Origin: Thermodesulfobacteriota bacterium
Lineage (GTDB): Bacteria > Desulfobacterota > QYQD01
Assembly: GCA_031082315.1 (NCBI GenBank)
Contig: JAVHLC010000014.1
Span: 1 to 40,704, forward strand
DNA length: 40,704 nucleotides
Reading direction: 5' to 3'
In this document: positions 17,339 through 24,666 of the stretch, one piece after another
How positions within the stretch are numbered: position 1 is the first letter of the stretch
Layout of the letters: every line of letters begins with the position of its first letter
Notes under the pieces: model-generated
Seen by the model: the letters and a program-made list of their open reading frames with translations, nothing else
The model's database searches: none
What the model was told of the DNA's origin: nothing
Program-made: the position numbers and the translations under genes

Positions 17339-18190
17339 ATGGAGGAAAGCAGAATTGATAAGATAGTGAGACGGGTAGATGATCTCCCTCCTCTTCCCAC
17401 CACCTTCATGAAAATCGTGGAGCTGTCCCGAAAACCCAATGCATCTATGAAAGATCTGGTGGATGTAATATCCCTGGACCAGGCGATGGTCATGCGTATT
17501 TTAAGGGTATGCAACTCGCCTTTTTATGGTTTAAGGAGTGAAATTACCTCCGTAGCACATGGTGCGTCATATCTGGGTTTTTCAGCCATCCAGGGTATTG
17601 CCGCTGCCCAGGCGACAAGTGGTATCCTGAATAAAAAAGTTGATGGTTACCAGTTAGACGGTGGGGAACTCTACAAACATTCCGTTGCTACGGCCTTGGG
17701 GGCCAGAATTATCGCTGAAAAAAGGTATCGTGCCTTAAAAGATACTGCCTTTACAGGCGGCCTCTTGCACGATGTGGGTAAGTTGATCCTTGCTCAATTT
17801 GTATCGGAAGAGTTCGAAAAAATAATAGAAGCCGTAGAAAAAGAACAGATTTCCTTTAATGAGGCCGAGCAGAAGGTCCTGGGGTTTGACCATACCGAGC
17901 TGGGTGAAAAGATTGCCGCCAAATGGAAATTAGCCGATAACCTGCGCATAGCTATCCGTTACCACCATAATCCATCTCTATGTAAAAATGACGGGCAGAT
18001 TGCCCACATTGTGCACGTGGCTGATGCCATTTCTATGATGCTGGGGATCGGGGCCGGGACGGACGGGCTTAACTATGTTTTTCATAAGGAATCGCTGGAT
18101 GTTTGCGGGTTGGATGAGAAAGGAATGGAAGAGGTAACAGAAAAATTGCTCTCTGAAATTGAGGATGCGTTGCGCTCATTTAGCGGCTGA
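17339..18190 (+). CDS. HDOD domain signalling protein
   Basis: HDOD domain (metal-dependent hydrolase-related output domain) spanning most of the 283 residues. The family start VDDLPPLPTTFMKIVELSRKP and LDQAMVMRILRVCNSPFYG are clear, and GLLHDVGKLIL retains the HD pair. HDOD proteins act in signal transduction, often with c-di-GMP or chemotaxis modules; enzymatic activity is usually unproven. GGGAGGG lies upstream of ATG 17339, 15 bp after the CheD-like gene, so the pair is one transcription unit. No receiver or GGDEF domain is attached. Confidence 0.9.
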   Translation: MEESRIDKIVRRVDDLPPLPTTFMKIVELSRKPNASMKDLVDVISLDQAMVMRILRVCNSPFYGLRSEITSVAHGASYLGFSAIQGIAAAQATSGILNKKVDGYQLDGGELYKHSVATALGARIIAEKRYRALKDTAFTGGLLHDVGKLILAQFVSEEFEKIIEAVEKEQISFNEAEQKVLGFDHTELGEKIAAKWKLADNLRIAIRYHHNPSLCKNDGQIAHIVHVADAISMMLGIGAGTDGLNYVFHKESLDVCGLDEKGMEEVTEKLLSEIEDALRSFSG

Positions 18191-18201
18191 TGTGGGAGGC
18201 A

Positions 18202-19059
18202 TTATGCCGGATGAGGGACAAAGCCATATTTCTTATAGATATTACGGGCGAGGTCTGATTTTATAAAGTCGAGAAATTTTGCGGCATTTGAAGGATTAGG
18301 GGCGTTTTTTAGCACAGTTATAAAGTAATCTATTTTATCTCGCTGATCCAGGTCTTGGCCTGGCTCAATACACTCGAACATTAAGCCTTCCCGGCGTGCA
18401 TTTATATATTCGGTTGCCCATACCGGCCCCACATCCACCGTCCGCTTTTTCAGGCGTAAGGGGGTTTCCCGGTGATGGACAATCGTGAAGATAGTAGTGC
18501 CTTCCGCCCGTTTTTCCTCCATGATCCTTTTAACCAGGTTCTCGCCGCCTGCCTCCCGGTACATCCCGATGATGTGAAAGGCAATATCCTCGGTTTCCGG
18601 GTTAGGCTGGGAGATCCTGACCTCATCTCTGCCCAGGTCATGGACAGAGGCAATTCGGGCCGGATTACCTTCGGGAACCATAAGTACTATCCGGTTGTGT
18701 AAGTAGAGAAAATATTTTTCTTTTTCGATAAGGTCTGCCTCTTCTAAAGAGTGCATAGCACTTTCATTGACGGAGGCATAGATGTCGGGTATAACATCGA
18801 TTACTCTATCCTGGAATATAGCCCCGCCCGCCAGTATCTGTTTTAGTTCCATACCGGGCGGCAGGGTCTCATAAAATATCGTTTTTATCTCCGGGTATTG
18901 TTGCTGAAAGGCGGCCAGGAGTTCCGGCATGACCATAAACTGATTCCCGGCCACAAAGAGTACCAGATCAGCGCCATGCAGGTTTTCCATGTGGTGCAAA
19001 TCTCCGTCCATATTGGAAGGGATTACCGGCAGGCTGCTTTTGGTCTTCGGGCTGTTCAT
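18202..19059 (-). CDS. Periplasmic-binding-fold (ModA/SBP-like) protein without signal peptide
   Basis: 285 residues resembling extracellular solute-binding proteins of the molybdate/tungstate type: LVLFVAGNQFMVMPELLAAF as the first strand-helix, LKQILAGGAIFQDRVIDVIPD, NRIVLMVPEGNP and YGFVPHP at the C-terminus. The N-terminus (MNSPKTKSSLPVIPSN) is polar and no hydrophobic export signal is visible, so it may act in the cytoplasm as a ligand sensor or carrier; an upstream start does not help because the dual-CxxC gene ends 4 bp before it. No permease or ATPase gene is nearby. The ligand is unknown. Translation is probably coupled to the upstream gene. Confidence 0.65.
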   Translation of the reverse strand: MNSPKTKSSLPVIPSNMDGDLHHMENLHGADLVLFVAGNQFMVMPELLAAFQQQYPEIKTIFYETLPPGMELKQILAGGAIFQDRVIDVIPDIYASVNESAMHSLEEADLIEKEKYFLYLHNRIVLMVPEGNPARIASVHDLGRDEVRISQPNPETEDIAFHIIGMYREAGGENLVKRIMEEKRAEGTTIFTIVHHRETPLRLKKRTVDVGPVWATEYINARREGLMFECIEPGQDLDQRDKIDYFITVLKNAPNPSNAAKFLDFIKSDLARNIYKKYGFVPHPA

Positions 19060-19063
19060 GGAA

Positions 19064-19231
19064 TCAGACCCGGTCGCACCGGATCATGGCGATCCGCTCC
19101 AGTAAATCTTCATCCAGTTCGCCAAGCAGTTCTTTAACTGTGTATTTACGGCCGCAAACCTTACAGCGCAGGGTTACATCCTTTCAAGTCCTGACGATGG
19201 AGAGCCGGCCGCCGCATGTCTTACAGGGCAT
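19064..19231 (-). CDS. Dual-CxxC small protein with in-frame UGA, probable selenoprotein
   Basis: Reading through one TGA (codon 16, 19186-19184) gives 55 residues: MPCKTCGGRLSIVRT, then U, then KDVTLRCKVCGRKYTVKELL, GELDEDLLERIAMIRCDRV. Two CxxC knuckles (CKTC, CKVC) suggest a zinc ribbon, one on each side of the UGA, so the post-UGA frame is clearly coding. I recall a small dual-CxxC family in anaerobes in which the residue here is Cys or Sec. A weak stem (ACC-CU / AG-GGU type) with a loop starting in G lies ~14 nt after the UGA and could serve as a SECIS. AGGA lies 6 nt before ATG 19231. It is 4 bp from the binding-fold gene. Confidence 0.65.
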
Positions 19232-19327
19232 TTCTTATCCTGGTATTAGGTCTGAGATTTAAGGTAACAATATAGGCCCTTATAGCTAAGTCAACTGCGC
19301 ATAAAAGTCAACAGCCAAGATTGACCA

Positions 19328-19497
19328 ATTCGTAAAAAAGCCTTTTCACCGCTGAGTACGCAGAGTCCGCAGAGATAAACTTTTGCCACCAAGGCACCAA
19401 GACACAAAGGGATACTCTTAGTGGCTTGGTGTCTTAGTGGCTGAATAGTTGCAAATTCCTTTAATCGGCGTTCTCGGCGGCCTTTGCGGTAAAAGCG
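19328..19497. repeat. Palindromic element P1 with a second palindrome nested inside
   Basis: Outer arms ttcgtaaaaaagccttttca / ccgctgagtacgcagag and cggcgttctcggcgg / cctttgcggtaaaa match 5097-5245. Between them sits another pair, gccaccaaggcaccaagaca and gtggcttggtgtcttagtgg. It lies in the 19232-19507 gap between the divergent selenoprotein and fur operons; nothing else is seen in that gap. Confidence 0.75.
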
Positions 19498-19507
19498 CTT
19501 ATTCCCC

Positions 19508-19536
19508 TTGACAAGACCTGCTGGATGTCTTAAATA
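19508..19536 (+). promoter_or_regulatory. Sigma-70 promoter of the fur-feoB operon
   Basis: A perfect TTGACA (19508-19513), 17 bp, then TAAATA (19531-19536). Transcription would start close to 19543, at the first base of the Fur box. Confidence 0.7.
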
Positions 19537-19542
19537 GATTAT

Positions 19543-19561
19543 GAAAATGAATTTCATTTTC
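19543..19561 (+). promoter_or_regulatory. Fur box (19 bp palindrome)
   Basis: GAAAATGAA-T-TTCATTTTC is a perfect 9-1-9 inverted repeat resembling the ferric-uptake-regulator operator. It sits directly at the predicted transcription start, where bound Fur would block the polymerase. It predicts iron repression and autoregulation of fur-feoB. Confidence 0.8.
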
Positions 19562-19625
19562 ATTTTTAAGGGAAGGCTTGCAGGTGCTGCTGGTTCGATT
19601 CTAAAAAGCAGGGGAGGGCGTTTCC

Positions 19626-20240
19626 ACGAAAGCTGTTAATAAAAAGCAGGGTATCCTTAGAGGATATATCGCCCAGAAGAAGCTCAAGTCTTCACGTCAG
19701 CGGGATGAGATAGCCCGGATTTTTTTCAGTATGAAGGGCCATGTAAACTTAGATGAGCTTTACCGGCATGCGGCCCGCTTCAATTCCCGGATAGGTTATA
19801 CCACCGTCTATCGAACCCTAAAACTGCTGACAGAGTGCGGGATGGCGATTGAGAGGAAGTTTGCCGACGGACAGACCCGTTATGAGAATGTTGATCAGGG
19901 GGAGCATCATGACCATCTGATATGTCTCTCCTGCGGAAAGATACTTGAATTCACGGATAACCGCATCGAAAAGATGCAGGAGGAGATAGCGGCGCGCCAT
20001 CATTTCGCTATCAAAGATCACAGATTAGAGATATACGGTGCATGTGCGGATTGCTTGAAAAAAGAGAAAAATCCCCCCCAACCCCCCTTTACTAAAGGGG
20101 GGAGTATGTTCAGACCCCTTTTGGGAAAAGACGGGAACCCATCCATTCCCCTTTTGAAAAAAGGGGAGCACCATCATATTCCCCCTTTGGAAAAGGGGGA
20201 TACAGGGGGATTTTCAGATGAGAAAGCGGGGAAAAAATAG
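19626..20240 (+). CDS. fur: Fur-family metalloregulator, non-canonical ACG start and repeat-coded tail
   Basis: Iron-responsive repressor. The winged-helix DNA-binding part includes LKSSRQRDEIARIFF and RIGYTTVYRTLKLLTECG; metal ligands are HHDHLICLSCG (CxxC at 100-103) and CADC (140-143). No ATG, GTG or TTG lies in frame between the TAA at 19602 and ATG 19731, yet the N-terminal helix is coded from about 19626. An ACG at 19626, 8 nt after GGGGAGGG, is where ATG is expected; a sequencing error or an ATG-to-ACG change is possible. Residues 149-204 (NPPQPPFTKGG through GDTGGF) are coded by a G/C-rich repeat, whereas Fur normally ends near 145. The stop is 4 bp before feoB. Confidence 0.85.
   Translation, partial: TKAVNKKQGILRGYIAQKKLKSSRQRDEIARIFFSMKGHVNLDELYRHAARFNSRIGYTTVYRTLKLLTECGMAIERKFADGQTRYENVDQGEHHDHLICLSCGKILEFTDNRIEKMQEEIAARHHFAIKDHRLEIYGACADCLKKEKNPPQPPFTKGGSMFRPLLGKDGNPSIPLLKKGEHHHIPPLEKGDTGGFSDEKAGKK
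20069..20214 (+). repeat. ccccctttggaaaaggggg repeat inside the 3' end of fur
   Basis: A run of palindromic units (ccccctttactaaagggg, ccccttttgaaaaaagggg, ccccctttggaaaaggggg) ends in atacagggggatttt. The same family occurs at 23212-23290 and, in reverse, at 28378-28494. It is read in frame as the C-terminal tail of Fur. Confidence 0.85.
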
Positions 20241-20244
20241 GGGC

Positions 20245-22209
20245 ATGGAGAGTAAGGATATTAACCGGAAGTCAACAAAGAAAATAATACTGGTCGGCAA
20301 CCCGAACGTCGGTAAAAGCGTTGTCTTCAACTACCTGACCGGTAAATACGTCGTGGTTTCAAACTATCCGGGGACGACCGTAGAGGTTTCACATGGTACG
20401 ACTAAATGGAGGGGTAAAAATATCACTGTGCTGGATACGCCGGGCGTAAACAGCCTGCTGCCCACCTCTGAAGATGAGATAGTTACGCGCAATATCCTGT
20501 TGAACGAAAAGGATGCCCTGATTGTCCAGGTGGCTGATGCCAAGAACCTGCGGCGCAGCCTCCTTATATCCAGCCAATTGTCTGAAATGGGGTTGCCTTT
20601 TCTTCTTGTGCTTAATATGGAGGATGAGGCCCGCGAACGCGGCATCAAAATAAATTATCAGGAGCTTTATTCGCTGACCGACGCCAGGGTCATTTCCACC
20701 GTAGCTACCCAGAAAAAGAATCTGGAAAAGATAACGGAAGAGCTTGGTGATCTGAGAGAGGCCACATTGAACATAAGTTACCCTCCGGCCCTGGAAGAGG
20801 CCATCTCTCAGATAGCGGAGTTCCTGCCGGAAGAGAATATAAGCCCCCGTTCCATCGCTATCATGCTCCTTTCCGGGGATAAAAGCCTTAAACGATGGTT
20901 GCATGCACGCCTGCCGGAATCCAGAATCAACGAGATCGAGGCGATCCGAAGATCATGCCAGGCCGGATTCGATCAGCCCATAAGCTATCTGATTAACCAG
21001 GTCCGCCTGGAAAAGGTGGATGAAATTGTGCGCCTGGTGACCATGATTAAGCCTATCAAACGAAAGCGGCTCTCCACCCGCATTGGCGAACTATCCGTAC
21101 ATCCGTTTTGGGGCGTGGTTATTCTGATAGGCGTGGTTTATTTACTATATCAGGTAATCGGCGTTTTTGGGGCCGGCGTGGCCGTTGACTTTATGGAAAA
21201 GACGGTTTTCGGAGAGTATATCAACCCGTTTTTCATGAGATGGACCGGGCGACTGGTGCCGATGGCCTGGCTGAGGGACCTGCTGGTCGGCCAGTATGGC
21301 CTTCTGACCATGGCTATGACCTATGCCTTTGCCCTGATCCTGCCCATTATTACCTTTTTTTTCATAGCCTTCGGCCTGATGGAGGATTCCGGCTATCTGC
21401 CCCGGCTGGCGGTCATGAGCAATAAGATATTTCGGTTAATCGGTCTTAATGGTAAGGCCATTCTGCCTATGATTCTGGGGCTGGGGTGTGCCACTATGGC
21501 TACGCTTACGACCCGCATCCTGGAAAGCAAGCGGGACAGGATTATCGTTACCCTGCTCCTGGCCCTGGGCGTCCCCTGTTCGGCGCAGATGGCCGTTATT
21601 TTCGGCATGCTCTCCGGATTTTCTCCCATGATGGTTGTGCTCTGGGCCGGGGTCGTAGGTCTTGTCCTGGCGGTGGTCGGCTACCTGGCGGCCCGCTATC
21701 TGCCGGGCGAATCTTCAGATTTTGTCCTGGAGCTCCCGCCCATCCGACTTCCCAGGATCGGGAATATCCTCATTAAGACCCTGTCCCGCATAGAGTGGTA
21801 CCTTAAAGAGGCCGTACCCCTCTTTGCCCTGAGCACATTCATACTTTTTATAATGGATAAGACCGGGATATTGATAAATATCGAAAAGGGTGCCTCACCG
21901 CTTATTAAAGGCGTACTAGGACTTCCGGTAGAGACCACTCAGGCCTTTCTCATCGGTTTTTTGCGTCGTGACTATGGTGCGGCCGGTCTTCTGGCCCTGG
22001 CGCGGGCGCATACGCTGAGCGCCGAGCAGATCCTGGTGGCATTGGTAACTATGACCTTGTTCGTCCCGTGTCTGGCGAATTTCCTGGTCATTGTCAAAGA
22101 AAGGGGCTGGAAAATTGGTGCGGCCATCAGCGGCTTTATCCTGACTGTGGCTTTTACTGTGGGGGGGCTGCTGAATTTAATTTTAAAAATCACTGGTTTT
22201 AAAATATAA
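20245..22209 (+). CDS. feoB: Ferrous iron transporter FeoB
   Basis: Inner-membrane Fe2+ transporter with an N-terminal G domain: G1 GNPNVGKS at residues 18-25, G3 DTPG, G4 at NMED (usually N-x-x-D). The membrane part has two gate regions, with LGLGCATMATLTTRILESKR and ALGVPCSAQMAVIFG, and ends with a run of helices. At 654 residues it is on the short side of the family. ATG 20245 (4 bp after the fur stop) is preferred; ATG 20218 lies inside the repeat-coded fur tail. Cotranscribed with fur under the Fur box. Confidence 0.95.
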   Translation: MESKDINRKSTKKIILVGNPNVGKSVVFNYLTGKYVVVSNYPGTTVEVSHGTTKWRGKNITVLDTPGVNSLLPTSEDEIVTRNILLNEKDALIVQVADAKNLRRSLLISSQLSEMGLPFLLVLNMEDEARERGIKINYQELYSLTDARVISTVATQKKNLEKITEELGDLREATLNISYPPALEEAISQIAEFLPEENISPRSIAIMLLSGDKSLKRWLHARLPESRINEIEAIRRSCQAGFDQPISYLINQVRLEKVDEIVRLVTMIKPIKRKRLSTRIGELSVHPFWGVVILIGVVYLLYQVIGVFGAGVAVDFMEKTVFGEYINPFFMRWTGRLVPMAWLRDLLVGQYGLLTMAMTYAFALILPIITFFFIAFGLMEDSGYLPRLAVMSNKIFRLIGLNGKAILPMILGLGCATMATLTTRILESKRDRIIVTLLLALGVPCSAQMAVIFGMLSGFSPMMVVLWAGVVGLVLAVVGYLAARYLPGESSDFVLELPPIRLPRIGNILIKTLSRIEWYLKEAVPLFALSTFILFIMDKTGILINIEKGASPLIKGVLGLPVETTQAFLIGFLRRDYGAAGLLALARAHTLSAEQILVALVTMTLFVPCLANFLVIVKERGWKIGAAISGFILTVAFTVGGLLNLILKITGFKI

Positions 22210-22210
22210 T

Positions 22211-22350
22211 TTTAAGCGTTCAGCAATCAGCTATCAGCGGTCAGCGATTAATAAATTAAGATTCAAAATCCAAAACAATACCGAAAAGCTAACGGCTGAA
22301 TGCTGATAGCTGACCATTGTACGCTACCCGCTATACGCTAATCGCTATAC
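22211..22350. repeat. tcagc- and cgcta-word repeats between feoB and the DtxR/FeoA gene
   Basis: 22215-22250 has cagcaatcagctatcagcgg-type words, answered by ggctgaatgctgatagctga near 22293-22312 in inverted sense, then ctatacgctaatcgctatac at 22331-22350. It directly precedes the GGAGGAGG ribosome site of the next gene. Confidence 0.75.
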
Positions 22351-22363
22351 GGAGGAGGTGCCT

Positions 22364-23083
22364 ATGCAATTTAACTGGGGAAAGAGAAAACCACATTGTC
22401 ATATCCGGGGGCCGTTTTGTCACAGGGAGGCAGAAACCCGTGACCGGGCCATCGATGAACTGCTGGAATTTATCTGGAACCTGCGCGAAAATGGGGTCTC
22501 AGACGTGGCTGATCTCCAGCGCGAGGCATCGGACCCCGAGGCCAGGAATATACTCTCCTACATGGAGCAGGAAGGACTTTTTGCCAGGGAAGGGGATAAG
22601 GTCTATCTAAGAGAAAAAGGAGAGGAAAAGGCCCGTGAGATTATAAGGAGGCACCGCCTGACCGAGCGGCTGCTTATGGAGATCTTTGAACTTTCGGAGG
22701 AGGAGGCAGAAAAAGAGGCCTGTAAATTGGAGCATATTTTGAGCCCGGAGGTCACAGACAGTGTCTGCACTTTCCTTGGCCATCCCCCGGTCTGTCCGCA
22801 CGGCAAACCTATTCCGCCGGGAAAATGCTGCACAGCCCCTGAAAAGAGTGTAAAGCCCCTGGTTATGCCCCTTAATGACCTTGATCCGGGCGCCGAAGGG
22901 CGTATTGTCTTCATCTCTACCAACTTCCCGGCCAGACTGGATAAGTTGAGCGCCCTGGGTGTGGCGCCGGGAAGTATAATCAAGGTGAGGCAGAAGAAGC
23001 CTTCCCCTATTATACAGGTGGGTGAGACTACGGTGGCGGTCGATCCGGAGATCATACATGATATTTATGTAAAGGCGGTGTGA
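22364..23083 (+). CDS. DtxR/MntR-type metal-dependent regulator with C-terminal FeoA domain
   Basis: N-terminal winged helix (residues ~25-85, LLEFIWNLRENG, DPEARNILSYMEQEGLF), then a DtxR-like dimerisation and metal-binding helix set (HRLTERLLMEIFELSEEEAEKEACKLEH), a Cys/His-rich loop (CTFLGHPPVCPHGKPIPPGKCC) and a C-terminal FeoA/SH3-like domain from ~168 (LNDLDPGAEGRIVFIS...). In this place it may act as regulator and as the FeoA partner of FeoB; no separate FeoA gene is present. GGAGGAGG lies 5 nt before ATG 22364. 239 residues. Confidence 0.85.
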   Translation: MQFNWGKRKPHCHIRGPFCHREAETRDRAIDELLEFIWNLRENGVSDVADLQREASDPEARNILSYMEQEGLFAREGDKVYLREKGEEKAREIIRRHRLTERLLMEIFELSEEEAEKEACKLEHILSPEVTDSVCTFLGHPPVCPHGKPIPPGKCCTAPEKSVKPLVMPLNDLDPGAEGRIVFISTNFPARLDKLSALGVAPGSIIKVRQKKPSPIIQVGETTVAVDPEIIHDIYVKAV

Positions 23084-23388
23084 GTATAGCGAGTAGCGTT
23101 TAGCGATTAGCGGGTAGCCGCAGGTCACGCCAAAGGCGGATCTGCAGTCAGCAAGTCAGCCATGAGATATTTAGTCTTTTGTATCAGGTTAGCTGTTTGA
23201 AAGAGTATTCTTAAATCCCTCCCAACCTCCCTTTGCCAAAGGGAGGAGAAACGCTTCCCCCTTTGGAAAAGGGGGATACAGGGGGATTTTGCGAATTCAT
23301 GTAGTTAAATGCCGTTATATAGCCTTTGGTTGTTTGTGCTGAAAGCTGAAAGCTGAAGGCTGAAGGCTGAAGGCTGATAGCTGAGATT
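23084..23388. repeat. Gap made of word repeats and the ccccctttgg repeat
   Basis: 23088-23118 has tagcgagtagcgtttagcga-like words. 23212-23290 is a copy of the cctccctttgccaaaggg / ccccctttggaaaaggggg repeat ending in gggggatttt. 23338-23385 is seven tandem agctgaa/ggctgaa words just before the next ATG. I see no gene or promoter. Confidence 0.8.
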
Positions 23389-24261
23389 ATGGAAAAAGAA
23401 ATCGAGCGGCTGAAGAAAGAGATTGCCCGCCTAAAGGATAAAATTCTCCACCTGGAGCATCGTCTGGCCCGCCAGGATGTGACCGTGGTCTCTATCCTCC
23501 GGCAAAAAGGGTTTAACCTGATCCAGTATAATCCGGATAGAGGCTTATTATTATCCCCTGAGGCGGATGCCAGGGTAGAGGGATATTTTTATCGCCTGAT
23601 GGGGCGTTACTCCTTCCGGCTTTTTTTGCGTGATCTCATAGCGCATCAGAAGCACTTTACTTTAAAAGACCTGACCCGGTATTGTTCACCACGCACCGCT
23701 GCCGACTACCTACGTTTTCTTGAGGAGATAGGACTCATTACCAGGCTGGATCGAGGCGGCTATGCCCTGGACATAAAATCGGTATCAAGTATAGGCCCCA
23801 CCCTCGAATGGTTTGTGGCCCAGGTATTCATCCGGGAATTTGAGGCCCCGGCTATCTACGGTGTAAAGTTCAGAGAGACCCCCCATGGTGGGGATTATGA
23901 TGTTATTGCCGGTCTGGATAACCGCATGGCCTATGGAGAAGTAAAATCCTCTCCGCCGAAGGGCGTGGAGGCCGCGGACGTTCGGGCCTTTTATCAACGC
24001 CTGGAGGATTTATCCCCGCATCTGGCTTTCTTTCTGGTGGATACCGAGCTTCGTATGAAAGATAAGATTGTCCCCCTTTTTGAGGAGGAAATAAGCCGTC
24101 TTTACGGGGTGGAAGGCAGAAAACAGAGGCCGGTAGTGCGGCTCAAGGAAGAACTTTTTCACATAAACCACAACCTTTTTATAGTAAACAGCAAAAAGGG
24201 CTTGGCCACCAACCTTAAGACCTGCCTCCGTCATTATCAGCGACAGAAGTTTTCGTTTTAA
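23389..24261 (+). CDS. Coiled-coil protein with PD-(D/E)XK nuclease-like motif
   Basis: I do not recognise a named family. The 290-residue protein opens with a heptad-like coiled coil (1-30, EKEIERLKKEIARLKDKI), then a helical, winged-helix-like section (about 75-125, TLKDLTRYCSPRTAADYLRF). A C-terminal part has GGDYDV (D169, D171), then 12 residues, then YGEVKSS (E184, K186): the D-(x)n-E-x-K arrangement of the restriction-endonuclease fold. No methylase, helicase or other defence gene is adjacent, so DNA repair or an inactive nuclease-fold regulator is equally possible. ATG 23389 directly follows the agctgaa tandem repeat and lacks a good ribosome site. Confidence 0.6.
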   Translation: MEKEIERLKKEIARLKDKILHLEHRLARQDVTVVSILRQKGFNLIQYNPDRGLLLSPEADARVEGYFYRLMGRYSFRLFLRDLIAHQKHFTLKDLTRYCSPRTAADYLRFLEEIGLITRLDRGGYALDIKSVSSIGPTLEWFVAQVFIREFEAPAIYGVKFRETPHGGDYDVIAGLDNRMAYGEVKSSPPKGVEAADVRAFYQRLEDLSPHLAFFLVDTELRMKDKIVPLFEEEISRLYGVEGRKQRPVVRLKEELFHINHNLFIVNSKKGLATNLKTCLRHYQRQKFSF

Positions 24262-24267
24262 CCGGTG

Positions 24268-24416
24268 TTCATCCGGAAACTACTGTTTCCGGATTCACGC
24301 TTTCAGCGATCAGCGATTAGCTGTCAGCAAAAAACTAAGACAAACAACACATTAAGCTGAACGCTGATAGCTGAGTGCTGAGAGCTCATCCAGAACTTTT
24401 GGGTTTCTGGATGAAA
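24268..24416 (-). repeat. Hairpin-ended mobile-like element E1, copy 2 (inverted)
   Basis: Reverse complement of 8791-8968, missing ~30 bp near one end. Both ends form hairpins here: ccggaaac-tact-gtttccgg on the left, and catccagaa with ttctggatg on the right. It starts a few bases after the nuclease-like gene. Confidence 0.8.
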
Positions 24417-24477
24417 ATAACTTGTTTAAAAGATAGATTTTTTTCTTTGCGTTCTTTGCGGTGAGCAGGAGAATTTC

Positions 24478-24510
24478 GATGTGAAAAACTTTACACACAT
24501 AGTGGAAGTA
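24478..24510 (+). promoter_or_regulatory. Upstream activator motif of PEP-CTERM gene 1
   Basis: The block gatgtgaaaaactttacaca with catagtggaagta closely matches 25550-25583 upstream of the second PEP-CTERM gene. It lies ~118 bp before a sigma-54 promoter, a typical enhancer distance. Probable binding site for an NtrC-type activator, perhaps PrsR-like. Confidence 0.6.
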
Positions 24511-24627
24511 TTTTTCCATTCAGATGACATTCCTTTTCTCTTTCTTATCCTGCTGTCAATTTCCCGTATAAGATAATTATATAATATATCACATTATTTT
24601 TTAAATCAAAACCTATTAATCAATTAG

Positions 24628-24643
24628 TGGTACAGATATTGCT
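24628..24643 (+). promoter_or_regulatory. Sigma-54 promoter of PEP-CTERM gene 1
   Basis: TGGTAC-AGATA-TTGCT has GG and GC exactly 10 bp apart, fitting the TGGCAC-N5-TTGCT consensus with one change. It is 24 bp before the ATG at 24667. The rest of the gap 24417-24627 is AT-rich and holds the activator motif only. Confidence 0.75.
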
Positions 24644-24666
24644 TGTGGTAATGTACGAGGACAGAA

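Noticed and set aside
19184-19186. The TGA of the dual-CxxC gene as a simple nonsense mutation
   Set aside because: A matching CxxC and a conserved-looking tail follow in the same frame and the ORF is coupled to its neighbour; decay would not be expected to preserve these. It stays possible until selenocysteine genes are confirmed.
19584-19604. Leader peptide of six codons (GTG to TAA) before fur
   Set aside because: Very short, weak ribosome site, and no sign of an attenuator; the stop in frame with fur can arise by chance.
23338-23385. Possible CRISPR array in the tandem agctgaa words
   Set aside because: Words are ~7 nt with no unique spacers of 25-40 nt, and no cas genes are present. 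The same holds for 7575-7629.
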